Origin: Panagrolaimus kolymaensis
Taxonomy: Eukaryota > Nematoda > Chromadorea > Rhabditida > Panagrolaimidae
DNA length: 64,000 bases
Direction of reading: 5' to 3'
Assembly: GCA_028622995.1 (NCBI GenBank)
Contig: JAJQJQ010000021.1
Span: 248,001-312,000, forward strand
A program made the translations under genes and the position numbers. The stretch's first letter is position 1. Each line of letters begins with the position of its first letter. The notes beneath the pieces are model-generated. The model saw only the letters and a list, made by a program, of their open reading frames with translations, did no database searches and was not told the origin of the DNA. Positions 46,578 to 58,700 of the stretch are shown here, piece by piece.

Positions 46578-46722
46578 TACGAAAGCAAATTCAATCCAAT
46601 AAACGATTTTGACAAATTTGAGGTAAACGAAATATTTTTTTATGAAGTTAAAAGATTCCCAACTTTGTTTGTTTATTTTACAGTTTCTAAATTATTTTTA
46701 ATATAAATTAAAAATTTCGAAA

Positions 46723-46914
46723 ATGAAAAAGGACAATAATAATTTTCTTGTTCATCGCTCCTTAAAAATATTGTCACAAGTTTTTGAACCATTGACGACA
46801 TTGTTACGCAAATTTTCTGTTGCCTGTGTGTTTAACTCAGTTAAAACTCTTCTTGGTAGACAATTAAAAAAAATGATTTTGATCTCTTTTATTTTTGAAT
46901 TACAAAAACCTTAA
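46723..46914 (+). repeat. Duplicated block shared with 43713-43840
   Basis: The stretch upstream of copy 2 (46771-46898) matches the stretch upstream of copy 1 (about 43715-43842) with very few differences. In both, a short frame reads FEP(L/M)TTL(L/F)RKFSVACVF, then NSVKTLLGRQLKKMILISFI. Because the DNA itself is nearly identical, the conserved reading is explained by recent duplication and is no evidence of a gene. Confidence 0.7.
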
Positions 46915-49693
46915 ATCAAGAGCAAAGCAAACCCGAATATCAAAATTCCACAGTTTCTATTTCGTTTTTAAAGCTTACATAATCTAGAAAGGCTTTGTTG
47001 TGTTTTTATATAAAAAATCAAAAAAGATACTCAGTTTCAAATTTTGAATTTTATATTTTAGTTTGACATTTTTAACTAAAATTCTTGGATTAGAAATATC
47101 CGTCAGTTTTTTTTAGATTTTAAGGTACAAAGAGAAAAAGAAAGTCTTACAAATATTTTGTAGCTTCTTTTTTGTTAATTAACAGACGATGTTAAAGCCA
47201 TCCCAGTTTAAGAAAACAAGGTTCCAAATATGTTGAAGAAACAAAAATTAGCAATATTATTCTTTACAGTTTATTTTTTCTTTTTTAATATTTGTAAATA
47301 AAAAAATGAATAATTTGTTTTTGCTTTTAAATATAAATGCAATTACTTTTCATATCACAGTTTCTTATTGGGAATTTTCTTTTTTTGCTTGATTTTTTTG
47401 TTAAACAAATTCCTAGAATTCAAATACTGAAACAGTTTTTATTTTTCAGATATTTTCTAGATCAAATTTATCGAGGATTTTATTAATAATTTTTTTAATG
47501 TGATCCAAAAGTAAAAAAATTCATTTTCGAATGCAGTTTAATTTTCTTTTTTCGTAACAGACGCAACACAAAAATCAGTTTTTTGAATTTGTTTAACAGG
47601 GATATAAATTAAAGATCAGTTTCTTATTTTCTTTAAATTTTTCGTTTAAAAACTGAGATTATTTTTTATACAAAATTCAAGTTTTGTAACACTACTCTCA
47701 ATCAGTTGCTTAGATCAATTTTAAAATATTTTAATAAATAAAAATTTTAATGAAGTTCCAAAAAAACTTGCACAAAAGTTAAGCTTTTAAATGCGATATT
47801 GATTAAAGAAAAGTTATTCAGTTAAACTATAATATTTTATTTTTTTAAACACTAATAAAAAAAATTAGTAAGATTTTAAATTAAATTTAAACAATGACAG
47901 CTCCCATTATTTTTCTGAAGTTCCGAGAGTTTACAGATGCAACAGTTTTTTTCTTTTTTCAGATATTACATCAGCATTTGCTTTTACCACCTTCAGTTAT
48001 TTTGCCATCTTTCGTTATATACTACAGTTTATTATTTTATTTATAAAATTCCAACAGAAAATAATTATATTTTTGTGAAATTGATTGATATTAGCATTTT
48101 ATTTTTAATTAGTTCGTTTGGTGCCTTTTATAGTAATTATTGAAAGAATAATTGTAACACAATATGGTTTTGAAAAATATGCCAAAATTTCATCAAATAT
48201 TTGGGTGTTTATTGTTCAAATTATTCTTACCAATATTTTTACTACGTCCTTCTGGTCACAACAGTTATTTGTAAATTTTTGTAAACAATCACGCTCTTAT
48301 TTACAGTTTTTTTACATTTACATAGAAGTCTGCAGTTTTAAGTATTTTTTTATTAGCTGAATATTGTTCCAAAAAAATATTTATTTTACATATTTTTCTT
48401 TCGAAAATATTGAAACGCAGTTAAATTCAAAGTGTTGTCGAATAAAATGTTTTCGAATTTCCGAAAAAATTAAAAAAACTTAATGTTTTTTACTTTAGCT
48501 CAAAAGAATTAAACCGGGCAAAATACAGTTTAAATATTGGTGCTTTACGAATATTGATAACCTAAAAATGGCATGTAAATAATATAACCCCCAACTAAAG
48601 CTAAAATTGGATCAGTTTATTAAAAGCAAGACTGAAAATAAAATAAAATAAAATAATTGTTATTTATTTATTAGAGCACAGAAGAAAGATTGCAGTTTGT
48701 TTGTAATTTTTATAAAGCACTTTGAAGTTACGCCAATTGCCAGTTTTTTTAAAATTTAATTTGTTGAGTATGTTAGATGAAAAGAAAAGAAGGTTTACAG
48801 TTTCGTAATAACCCAACATAATTAATGATTTAAAAATCAAAAACAAAAAGAAAAAATAATTAGATAATCCCAGAAGTGTTGCAGAAAAATGTAAACCGTA
48901 TTTACTTATGGAAGAAAAGTTTAAGAAAAGTATGTATATAAATTTCAAACATGCATTTTTCTCATTAAAAAAGAAAACTCTCAAAATCATCAAAAAGCTC
49001 AGCAGTTTAGAGAAAAAATAAAATCAAAAAAGAAACACCCCAATTTAAAAAAAGGTGCATTTTTAAAAAAATTTAATATTGTTATTAGTTAATTAATATT
49101 TGCAGTTTTATAATTCAAGAATGTAGCAGGAAAAAAAGTAAATTTGAAAAGCGACTTGCTTTGAAATAACAAACATTAATGACAAAAGTCCAATTTCTAT
49201 TTATATTTTCAAAACTACGTTTATTACTTTTTTGAACAAATAGCAGGAACACACAAAGATTTCAAACTTTCAATTAAAACTTCTTTTTTGTGATGCATGT
49301 TTCTCTATAAAAAAAAAGAAGCCATCCCTGACTCTTATTTTCACAGTTTTTTTACTCTAATCGATGAATGCCACACAAATTTCATGTTCATATCCCTCTC
49401 ATGTTAATTATCCATGCCTATATTCAATTATATCTGTTTTTAACAACATATTTAAGTTTGGTAAATTTCAGTTTAAATTTCTTGGGTTAGTTTTGTTGAT
49501 GAAGTAATTAAGAATTTGGTCTCTCAATTTCACGAAATAATAGAAATAAATAGTCTCCATTTCAAATATGATAACAATCATTCTCAACAATTTATTATTC
49601 ATTTAATCTTTTTATTACCCGCAACAAAAAAAAAACAACAAAAATGTTTACATACAAACAAAAACAAAAAAGAAGAAAAATAATCTAGGCTTT

Positions 49694-51377
49694 TTAAATG
49701 CGTTTTAATAGAGAAGCCCATGGTTTTCCTTCGATATAATCTTGAAATCCATTAACATCATAAAATTGTGGAAATGAATCAATTAACTTTCCATTTCTTA
49801 AATTTTGATGAATATAATCGATTGCTGTAGAAAATGCATCAGGAATATGTTTTGATCGACAAATAGTAATTGGAGAATATGGATCAAATAATTGAAGTGA
49901 TGGAACGCCAGATTTATTTATTGGCCTGAAAAAAATAAGTAATTATTCATGATAAAGTTTATAACATAAAAGCAATGAGCAAACACAAAGCTATATCTCG
50001 AATAGCTAGAGAAATCCGTGAAACAGTACGCTTAAACGGCAACTCAAATGAACCAAAGAAAACTTACATTCTGCGAACTAATCCACGATTGATGAAAATT
50101 AGATTTTTATTATAATCAAAATTTTTGTAATAATTGACCATTTCAAAGATTAATTCAGCTGGACTTTGAGTGTTTTTACTTTGCCAATCAAGATTATATC
50201 CATCAAATTCTCCATCAATCAGACGTAAAACTTTATCCATAGGAACTTTAGGACCAACTCGATGAGGAATCAATAAACATAGCACTGGAAGAACAGGCGC
50301 TGGCAACTAAAAAAGGTTCGTGAATTGTGAGAATATTAGCTTTGAAAGGCTTACATATTTACATTGTAAGAAATGCACGGTCAACATGCTGAGATGATAA
50401 CTTGATAAAAGACCGGCTTTGCTATTTCTTAAACCCAAAGCTTCAAATATTTTTTTGATATAAACATAAACTTGTGGAAATCTTGAATCAGCGAGAAGAT
50501 AATGTTTGATTAAATTTGTATTTCGAATGGCTTGAAATTCATCAAGTGGTATTTGAATATCAACAGCAAGACCATTTTTAAAGTTAAACTTTAGAATAGG
50601 AATACGAGCATCGATCAACCAAATTGCACTTAAAACATTTAATCTATGATCATCCTTTTTGAGTTTATAGACACGCTTTAGGATTCGATTGAAAATCACT
50701 GAAAACATAAAAAATTAAAAAAAGGTAACAAGCAGTAAACTAAAGCAAGAGCTTTTGTTAGTCAAGAAAATAAGGTTTCACTTAATGACTCAATTTTTTC
50801 CAAAATGTTACACCAAGATAATAAATGAGTCATATCAAATATGCAAAGCGCGACTTACAACTTCTTAACTTTCCTTCGTTCTTAAAGTTATCATAAAAAG
50901 ATAAATCTTCTGTAAAGAAACAAAGGTCAATATCAGACGAACAATCGGATAATAGTCCAGAAGAAGATGAGCCAACAGGAACCAATCTTGAATTATGTGT
51001 ACAGAGGTTATCTTGAAACAGCTTTATGATATCCTTTCTTTCATTTACGATCTAAAAAAATAAATGGAAACGATTAGCGATGTCATTAAAAAACAAAACC
51101 AACCTGGATACTTCTTTCAATTCGATTTTTTTCAAACATATCCAAAAATTCATTCAAATTTGATACTTTCTTAAAATTTTCTTTGCATATTTTCTTAACG
51201 AATGGTGAATCAGCTGGATTATATTTTAATTTATACGAGTTTGGTTCTAAAAATACACAAAAATGTTTTTACTTGTCATAATAAATTTGCAATCAAACCT
51301 GCAACTTTGAAACCATGTTGTTTATAATAAAACCGAAGAGGCGTATATCTTGATACTTTGAGTCGTAATAACATCAT
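49694..51377 (-). CDS. Non-canonical poly(A)/uridylyl transferase, copy 3
   Basis: This is the third tandem GLD-2/TUTase-like gene, with 409 codons. Exons are 51299-51377, 51104-51246, 50859-51051, 50355-50698, 50068-50306 and 49694-49925, the same lengths as copy 2. The signature GSSSSG then SDIDLCF is intact (Asp114, Asp116), as is the third Asp in AVDIQ. The intron between exons 3 and 4 is about 80 bp longer than in the other copies. Residues around the start of exon 4 (KLKKDDHRLNVLSAIWLID) differ strongly from copies 1 and 2, while the next part is nearly identical to copy 2 and the C-terminal WASLLKRI equals copy 1. That pattern suggests exchange between copies. No breaks were seen, so it is likely functional. 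Confidence 0.9.
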
Positions 51378-51719
51378 AATAAGGAAAATAATAAAACGAT
51401 GATGATAAAGTAAAATTTTCCATGCAACAACAACAGAATCGAACACAAAAAATGGCCTAAACTTTTTTTCGTTTATGTTTAAAGGGAGTGTCCCAAACGA
51501 TGAGAAAACCCTTACAGCGGGTGTTCCTAGCCCGAAAGTTTTTCTTCACTGTCTCAAAGTCTAACAAAGTTTTACAAAGTTTTTTCAAAAGTTTACGAAA
51601 TTTTCTCTAAATGCTACAAAAAGCTACAAAAATTCGTAGCACTTTGTAAACTTTTGAGACAATGAAACTTTCGGGCTAGGAACACCCGTCGTAGTAAAAT
51701 TATTCTCATCGTTTGGGAC

Positions 51720-52949
51720 CAGAGGTGTTCAATCTCTTTTTAAAGAGAAGCGCGCTTAGCCAACCAACGCTTGCCATAAAGAGACGCTTTTTGAAAAGAG
51801 ATTTTTTTTCTCTTTTTGCTAAGCGCGCTTAGCAAAAAGAGATGACTTCGCTTTAAAAAAAAGAGATGGCTTTTCTTTTCCTATTTTTTCTTTGACAAAG
51901 ATGATTTTTTTTATACAAAAAGATTTATTTTTTCGTTACAAATGAAAGGATTACTTATGTTTATTATCGATGCAATTATATAATTAAAAGTTTGAAAATT
52001 TAAATATTAAAATAAAAAAGCAATAAAGAACGATATAAAATATAATTACGAATAGTTGATTCTTTCAAAGTACTTTTTTCTGCCGGTGTTAACAATTTGA
52101 GGGAGCTAAATAGACGTTCGATACTAGCAGACGACGCTGGAATACAAAGGATTTCTCGTGCTAGCTTTGCAATTCGAGGATAATTTGTGCCGTTTTCCCT
52201 CCACCATTTTAATAAATCAAATCCATCTAAAAATACCAAAAAATAATAGTTAAGTTTCTTGGCAAAACAAAAAAGCAATATATATACATATATTTTTAAA
52301 ATAAAATATCTGATGCAATGAGTTCGGAAAATTGAAGGAACAAAAGTGTTGTGTGTTGTCGGCGAGGTTTGTCTTAAATAACTTTATTTCCAAATCCAAA
52401 TAATCGATAAAGGTTACTTTCACAGCCACTAACGATGGCGCGCAAAAAGAAAGAAAATTTGAAATAGGGTTATAGGCAACAACAAAAAATGATGACTAAA
52501 GTTTGAAGAGAAATAATTACGAAATAAGGATATTAAGAAAAATAAGAAAAAAAAGAAAATATAAACATCGCAGATGTCTGGAAAATGTAACACCTGGAGA
52601 ACATCGAAATCTTTAAGAAAAATATGTAATTTTTTTTTAAAATCTATGTTTACAATATTATAAATCGCATAAAAAAATAAAAGTTAAAAATAAATGATAT
52701 TTTTTAACAAGATAAAAATTTGTTTCATTTTTTTGAATGCAAGCGTTGCATCTCTTTAAAAAAAAGAGAATTGCATCTCTTTTTAAAAAAGAGAAAGGAA
52801 CGCTTTTAAAAAAGAGACGTTTCTCTCTCTTTCTCTCTCTTTTTTTCAAATTCGCGCCAAATTCTCTCTCCTTTCTCTCTCTTTTCTTATCAAAATTCAT
52901 CGCTTCACTTTCTCTTTTCGTTCGCAAGCGAAGCGTTTGAACACCTCTG
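51720..52949. mobile_element. Non-autonomous hAT element nested in the MITE (1,230 bp)
   Basis: The termini CAGAGGTGTTCAA / TTTGAACACCTCTG are flanked by a perfect 8-bp duplication TTTGGGAC (51712-51719 and 52950-52957), which itself lies inside the right arm of the outer MITE. The subterminal regions are filled with AAGAGA / CTCTTT blocks and AAGCGCGCTTAGC palindromes. Internally only a last transposase exon is recognisable (52000-52226, - strand), so the element depends on an autonomous relative. It is the youngest insertion of this nest. Confidence 0.93.
52000..52226 (-). pseudogene. hAT transposase, C-terminal exon remnant
   Basis: After an acceptor (TATTTTTAG, reading into 52226 on the - strand) the frame gives GFDLLKWWRENGTNYPRIAK, then LAREILCIPASSASIERLF, then a stop at 52000-52002. 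The WW near the start, IPASSASIERLFS and the following helix are the hAT family C-terminal dimerisation signature. About 74 codons remain. The DDE catalytic regions and BED finger that should precede are absent from the element, so no active transposase can be made. It lies inside the 1,230-bp hAT element. Confidence 0.9.
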
Positions 52950-55734
52950 TTTGGGACACTCCCTTTAATGCAAAAAAAAATGAGTATCAAACTTTGAGGG
53001 CTTTTAGCCAATTTTCATCATCTCTTCAATTTTTACGGTAAAAAAACTAACAAAGCAAATTCATTCGACTAAACGCGTTATAATTTTTTAAACAAATTAT
53101 TATTGCAAATTAAAGTATTGATTCTTCTAAAAAGGTTTACCAACCAATAATTAACTAATTTATTTACATTTTTTGAATATTATTTAATTTTTCAAACGCA
53201 TGCCTGAATTGACGAACGTGAATAAATTAATTTTATAGGTTTTTTTTTGGGGATAATTTGATTGATGTAAAATGTGTACAAAGCAAAAGAATTAATAATG
53301 TAATTTTTTGTCTTTTAATAGCTTCATTTTCTACTTGCCAACGACAAGCCTCAGTTAATTTAATCAACAAAAAAAGATTATTGAATTTGTAAGATTTCGT
53401 AAATTATTATTGAAATAAAATGAAATAAACATTAACTAAAAAAATGTGGACGAAAATTAAAGTAAAATTTAGGAAACTCTTTAAGGAATAAAGAATCAAA
53501 AGACCGAACAGTTTTAATAAATTTGAAAATTAAAAGAAACAACTTTGAAATTAAAGAAGAAGATAATTAAAGAAATAAATAATTTAAAAGTAATCAGATG
53601 CAAGAGTTTTTGATAAATGAAATTTTTAGGGAAGTACAGTTTAAAAAAAAATAGATTTCAAAAATGCATTTTTCTCATAAATTATATCAAAATGCCTTGA
53701 AACAAAGCAGTTTATAAAAGTTTCGTAAATTAAAAAAAACTATTTAGTTATTATTGATTTAATTCAGTTTTATAAGTTTAAAAATTTTTGCGATATCAAA
53801 AGTGAAAACAAAACCTTTTCAACGCAGTTTTGATTTTATTTTTATGAAGAAAAAAACTGTTGAATTTCAAATAAATAAACTTTCTTTTCAGCTATAAGAA
53901 ATTTTTTTATTCAAAAAACGCTCTGGCATATCCATCCATCCAAACGCGTCAAACTACAGTTTTTTTTTTGCCAAACTTAATCAAATATGCATTATACTAT
54001 CCAGTTTAAAAAATAATTTTTGGCTAAAAAATTAATACCTTTTTCAGTGGAATTAACAAATAAAATGAAAGATTTATAATTATTTGTATGGTTCTTGGAA
54101 TGCATACATTGACTTTATTACATTCAAATTAATATATTTTAAAAATAAATCTTTATATAAATGCTTGCATCGTCGAGAGGAAATCTTAGATAGAGATATC
54201 AAGTAAATTTTTTGAGTTCAACTTTTTATTCCGATACTCAGTTTTTTTTTGATAGAGAAAAATAGGAAAATAAATGTTATTTCCCACCAGCGACGGCCAT
54301 CAGTGGCAGTTATAAAATTAAAAAAATAATAATTTTAGAATTTATTTTATTTTTGCAAATATTTGTTTCAGGTTGCAGTTTAATTTTTTAGATTGTTGAA
54401 AATGTAAAAGTTTTATCTTTTTTTTTATTTCCTTTTAAAAATGGAAAGGACAACAGTGTTAATCGAAACCAAAAACAAATAAAACAAAAAACACAAATTA
54501 AAAATCCCATTTTTAATGAACCCAGTTTTATGTATTCAAAGTATTTATTTTTTAAAAAAGGTTCATTAGAAAGATTAAATAAAAAATTGTATCGTCAGTT
54601 TAATGATTGATAACTAACGAAACTAAGATTATGGCAGTTTTAACTTGAATGCCGGTCGCGAAAGAATCTTCCAGTTTTGATTGTAATTTAAAAAAATTTT
54701 TATAGTAAAAGTAGAACAAAAAATTGCAATGTCAGTTTTTTGAGTTTCACATAATCATAAAAAAGAAAAATTCATACATATATGAAATTTGGCGATAAAG
54801 AAAGCATTCAGTTTAATAAATAATAATAAAAAACTTTCCCGCGCGAAGTTTCGCTTATGGAATAACGCTAATATTTTTTGCAGTTTTTATTGAAATCAAA
54901 ACGAGCATGTTTACAGTTTTATTAATTGTATGATACCTTTTTTATGCAATTTTTTTATAATATCTCTTAAAATATCCGTAACACAGTTTCATAACAATGT
55001 AAATTTTTATGCTTGAGAAATTTAATTATTCCCTTTATTTTTTTGTTAACTCTGAGAGAGTGAATGCAGTTTTCATTTTGAAAAAACAAAAATAAATTTA
55101 TTTGTTATAATAATAAGTTAAAAAAATATATATTAAACCAAATATATGCATAATTATAAAATGAAATTTTAAAACAAAAGTTTTAAAAATTTAATTACCA
55201 GTGTTAAAAAAGGAGGAGGTACTTTTCACCGGCATTGAAGAAAAAAAAAGATAATAAACAAGAGGCAACTAACTAACAAATAAATGAAAAAAATTTCTAA
55301 CAAATGAAAAATAAATTTTTTGTTATTATTTATTAGCATTTTTAAGAAACGCAGTTATTACCATGTATAAAATATATATGTTTTTTATGAGCAAATTTTA
55401 AAAAAGTTGTTATCATGAAAAGATTTTGAGGAGCAATAATAATAATTATGAGGAGTAGGAAGATGGAGGAGGATGAGGAGGTTAATATTTGGAAGGAAGG
55501 AAGCATATTTTTATATATTTTTGCGAGGTATAAATTTCAAAAAAAATTAATGGAAGATGGATGAGAAGAAAAAAATATTATTATTAAATATTTGGATGAG
55601 ATCGTATCAATTAGTCGTCAGTAGAGAAAAATGTCTTTTTGGCACAGTTGTTTAAAGGTCAAAATAATTTCACTTGAAGAAAATTAAATTAGGAAAAATC
55701 CATGCACTATCTTTGGAAGTCAGTTTTTAAAATT

Positions 55735-58700
55735 TCATAATTTTTCTGGCTGCTTTTCTTCAACAACAATTAATTTATCAAGGCTATATCGAATGTTTAA
55801 AGATGTTAAGCGACTTGCAGCTTTATCCGACCAACATTCTTCCATAATTCGAATTAATTCTGACATTAACTAAAAAAACAAAATTATTTTATTAAGCTCA
55901 GTTTTTATTAAATAATTTTTCTTTAGTATCAAAACAAAAAGAAATAAACTTACAGTATCCGAAAACCAATTTGGATCAATAATAGGTCTTTGTTTTTTCT
56001 CAACAATTATACTCGCCATTTCTTCAATGGATGGATCTCGATCAATTTGATCAAAATATGGTAATTCAAAATCATGACTACCCGAAGTTCCACCAGGTTT
56101 ATAATTAATTCTCCTAGCTATTTCCCAAATCATCAATGAAGCTGCATAAACATCAGCTTGTAAAAAGTTTATAAATTTATTGGGTAAATTTTCATTGAAA
56201 AGTTCTGGAGCCAAATATCGCTAAAAAAAATACAACAATTATAAATTATATTCAGTTTTTTCGCAACAAACAAAAATCTTGTGCTATAATGGATTTCAGT
56301 TTTGATTACTCCGAAAATCTGAATCATAGATTACAAACAGTTTATTTCTCAAGAAAAATTTGGTAAAAAATAATAGTAAAGATTTTTGTTTTTCTGTATT
56401 CAAAAGCCGACAACTTATGAAGCCAGTTTCTCCTACAACAATAAAAATGTGGTTACAAAGCTCTTAAGTTTGTTCCCAACAAAAACTCGAGTTACATTTT
56501 TTTCATTCAGTTTCTTCAACAACAAAAAATTTGTCGTAATAAATATGCCTCAGTTTTTCTTACAGTAAAAATTTTTTAAAAAGATATAAGTAAGTATAAA
56601 CTTACAATTGTTCCAACTCGTTTATTTTCAATTTCTTCCATTTTTCCATGCATGAATCTTACAGCCAATCCCAAATCCGCTACACAACAAGTTAAATCAT
56701 TTTTAACCAAAATATTTTTAGATTTTAAATCTCGATGAGCTATGGGTGGTTTATCTATAAAAAAATATTTTATTATCTAAATTCAGTTTTTTTTAAATAG
56801 GCTACTATCAAATTCAGTTTAACAAAAAAAAATAATTTAAAAATTTCTTACAACATTGATTTTTAATTCCTGGCACTTCTGCATGAAGATAAGCTAAACC
56901 ATGAATCATACTTTTCATCATTTGTATTCCAACAACTTTAGAGACAGTATTTTTTTCTAGATAATCATATAATGAACCATGGGGAATGTATTCAGTTACA
57001 AGCCAAAGTTGAGTGAAGGCACCGGCATCTAAAAAAATGTTATTAGTATTTTTATTAGTTTAAAATTTTATTTTAATTACTCTTTGATTCTCCAAATTTA
57101 TTAAATCAAAATCAGTTTTTTCTAAAAAAAATTTATGGCTCAAAATGTTAACCCAAACATGGTTGTCCAGTTTTATTTTAAAAAAATCTATAATTATTTC
57201 TTAAAATATGCCTCTAAATTTTGCATGAACCAGTTTTTTTTTGTTATCTCTGACACCGAAAAAAAAAATCTTTAAGGTCAACTTGAAATTCAAGGTTCCA
57301 GTTAAAATTATGAGTGGTTGTCTCATAAAACACCTGAAAGCAAATGCTGGTATTTCAAAATAAACAAACACAGTTTTGAATTATAAAAAAAGAAATAGAA
57401 AATTAATTACAGTTTTTTTAGAAAAATTAAAAATTAAAGTAAAAAAGTTTTTTAGCTACTTGAAATACAATGTATCTACCAATCATACATACTTCTTTTC
57501 CACACATTTTCTTAAATAATTAAAAATAAAATACAGTTTTTTTAAAGTTAATTTTTGTTTTTAAATAAACAAATATTTTTCAATATGCCCAGTTTTAATA
57601 CATAAAAAATTTAAAGCTAAAAGTTGTTTTTTAACAAATCGAAATCATTATTATCAAATGCCAGTTTTTTTTATTTCTTAATTGTTTTAAATTTCCAACA
57701 ACGCACGAGGTGACGCAGTTTTATAAAAAAAATATAATTAATTTGCAACAAAATGTTACCGATTTTTTTTGGATATTGCAGTTTTTTATTATATTTTTGA
57801 TTTCGATGTTTTCAAGTCAACTCAAAAATTGTAGTGGCAGTTAAAAAAATTTTATTATTGAGCCATAAAAAACAGAAATCGAACTATGTATTCATGAAGC
57901 CCAGTTTTGAAGAAAAAAAATGAAATTAATAATTATTCACATTTTTTAGAACAGTTAAGAATTAAAATTAAAAAAAAACTTTTTAGCTTGGAATGCTGTT
58001 TATTGCCCAATAATACTACTTTACTAAACTGTTTTTTAAATGGGTAAAAGAATGCACAGTTTTTAAAAAATAAAAATTTGTTTTTAAAATAAACGCAAGT
58101 TTCTCAAAATTTCCAGTTTTAATTATTTAGTATTATTACAACAAAAAAAGGTTTGTATTATTAAACAAATAATTCGGTATAAATTTTAATACCTTTTTTT
58201 CATCGTGTATACAGTTTTACTTATGATAAATTTAAATAAGATTTTTTTTTAACAAACTTAAGTTATTATTGTGCGCCAGTTTAAATATTTTTGTTTTTTA
58301 AAGAAAAGATTGTTTTTATGGTCAAAATTTTTAAGCCACTTTTTCTAACTCACAGTTTTTTCATTTTTTTCATTTCGCTTTTATTGTTGCTTTTTTAGAA
58401 CGTAATTTGCTAAAAGATGCTTCAGTTTTAAAAAATATTATAAATTTTAAATCATTTTTTGCCGTGTCTTACAGATTTCGGCAGTTGATTTTCGTATCAA
58501 TATACAGTTTAAAAGGTATTTCAATTTTATTTATTGTTTTAGCTTTTCATATGTGTTTTAAGCCCTAATCAATTTATTATTTACAGTTTTATGAATAACT
58601 AAATTTTTTTATACCCAAGTATTATGGTTAGTCAGTTAAATAAGGGATTTATAAAAAATTTCGTAAAGTATTTTAAAAAATACTAAAAATTTTGCAACCT

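Larger units (their letters stand above)
45974..49693. other. Spacer between transferase copies 2 and 3
   Basis: The part next to copy 2 is duplicated upstream DNA containing a CGCG-rich hAT MITE (46182-46577) and the block 46723-46914 shared with 43713-43840. From about 46,915 to 49,440 the DNA is motif-bearing A/T-rich sequence of the same kind as the SK introns, with CAGTT mostly on the + strand. The open frames at 47937, 48118 and 48664 are motif readings. From about 49,495 the 3' flank of copy 3 begins. Confidence 0.6.
51483..52964. mobile_element. TTAA-flanked foldback MITE, split by a hAT insertion
   Basis: The outer element starts AGGGAGTGTCCCAAACGA and ends with the inverse (GTTTGGGACACTCCCT), directly flanked by TTAA (51479-51482 and 52965-52968). 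Copies 1 and 2 of the surrounding duplicated block have an uninterrupted ATGTTTAATGC-type sequence here, which is the empty site. Without the nested insert the element is about 244 bp and largely two inverted arms meeting near 51,600. It is like the MITE at 17102 in target site and design but different in sequence. A piggyBac-like origin is a guess from the TTAA. Confidence 0.88.
51378..55734. other. Region upstream of transferase copy 3, with nested transposons
   Basis: The TTAA MITE with its nested hAT element occupies 51483-52964 (separate entries). From 52,969 to about 53,390 the interrupted upstream flank continues and matches that of copy 1 (43020-43377). From about 53,500 to 55,734 the DNA is motif-bearing and A/T-rich, again with CAGTT mainly on the + strand, and a purine-rich stretch (GGAGGAGG, GAAGG) lies near 55,450-55,505. 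No gene was recognised in that part. Confidence 0.6.

Noticed and set aside
47937..48360. Two overlapping hydrophobic frames, possible membrane protein
   Set aside because: Phe/Ile/Tyr-rich composition comes from A/T runs, CAGTT motifs run through them, and there is no family motif.
52658..53011. Lys/Arg/Glu-rich 117-codon frame near the right end of the hAT element
   Set aside because: It is a reading of the AAGAGA/CTCTTT subterminal repeats; it crosses the element's end and both target duplications.
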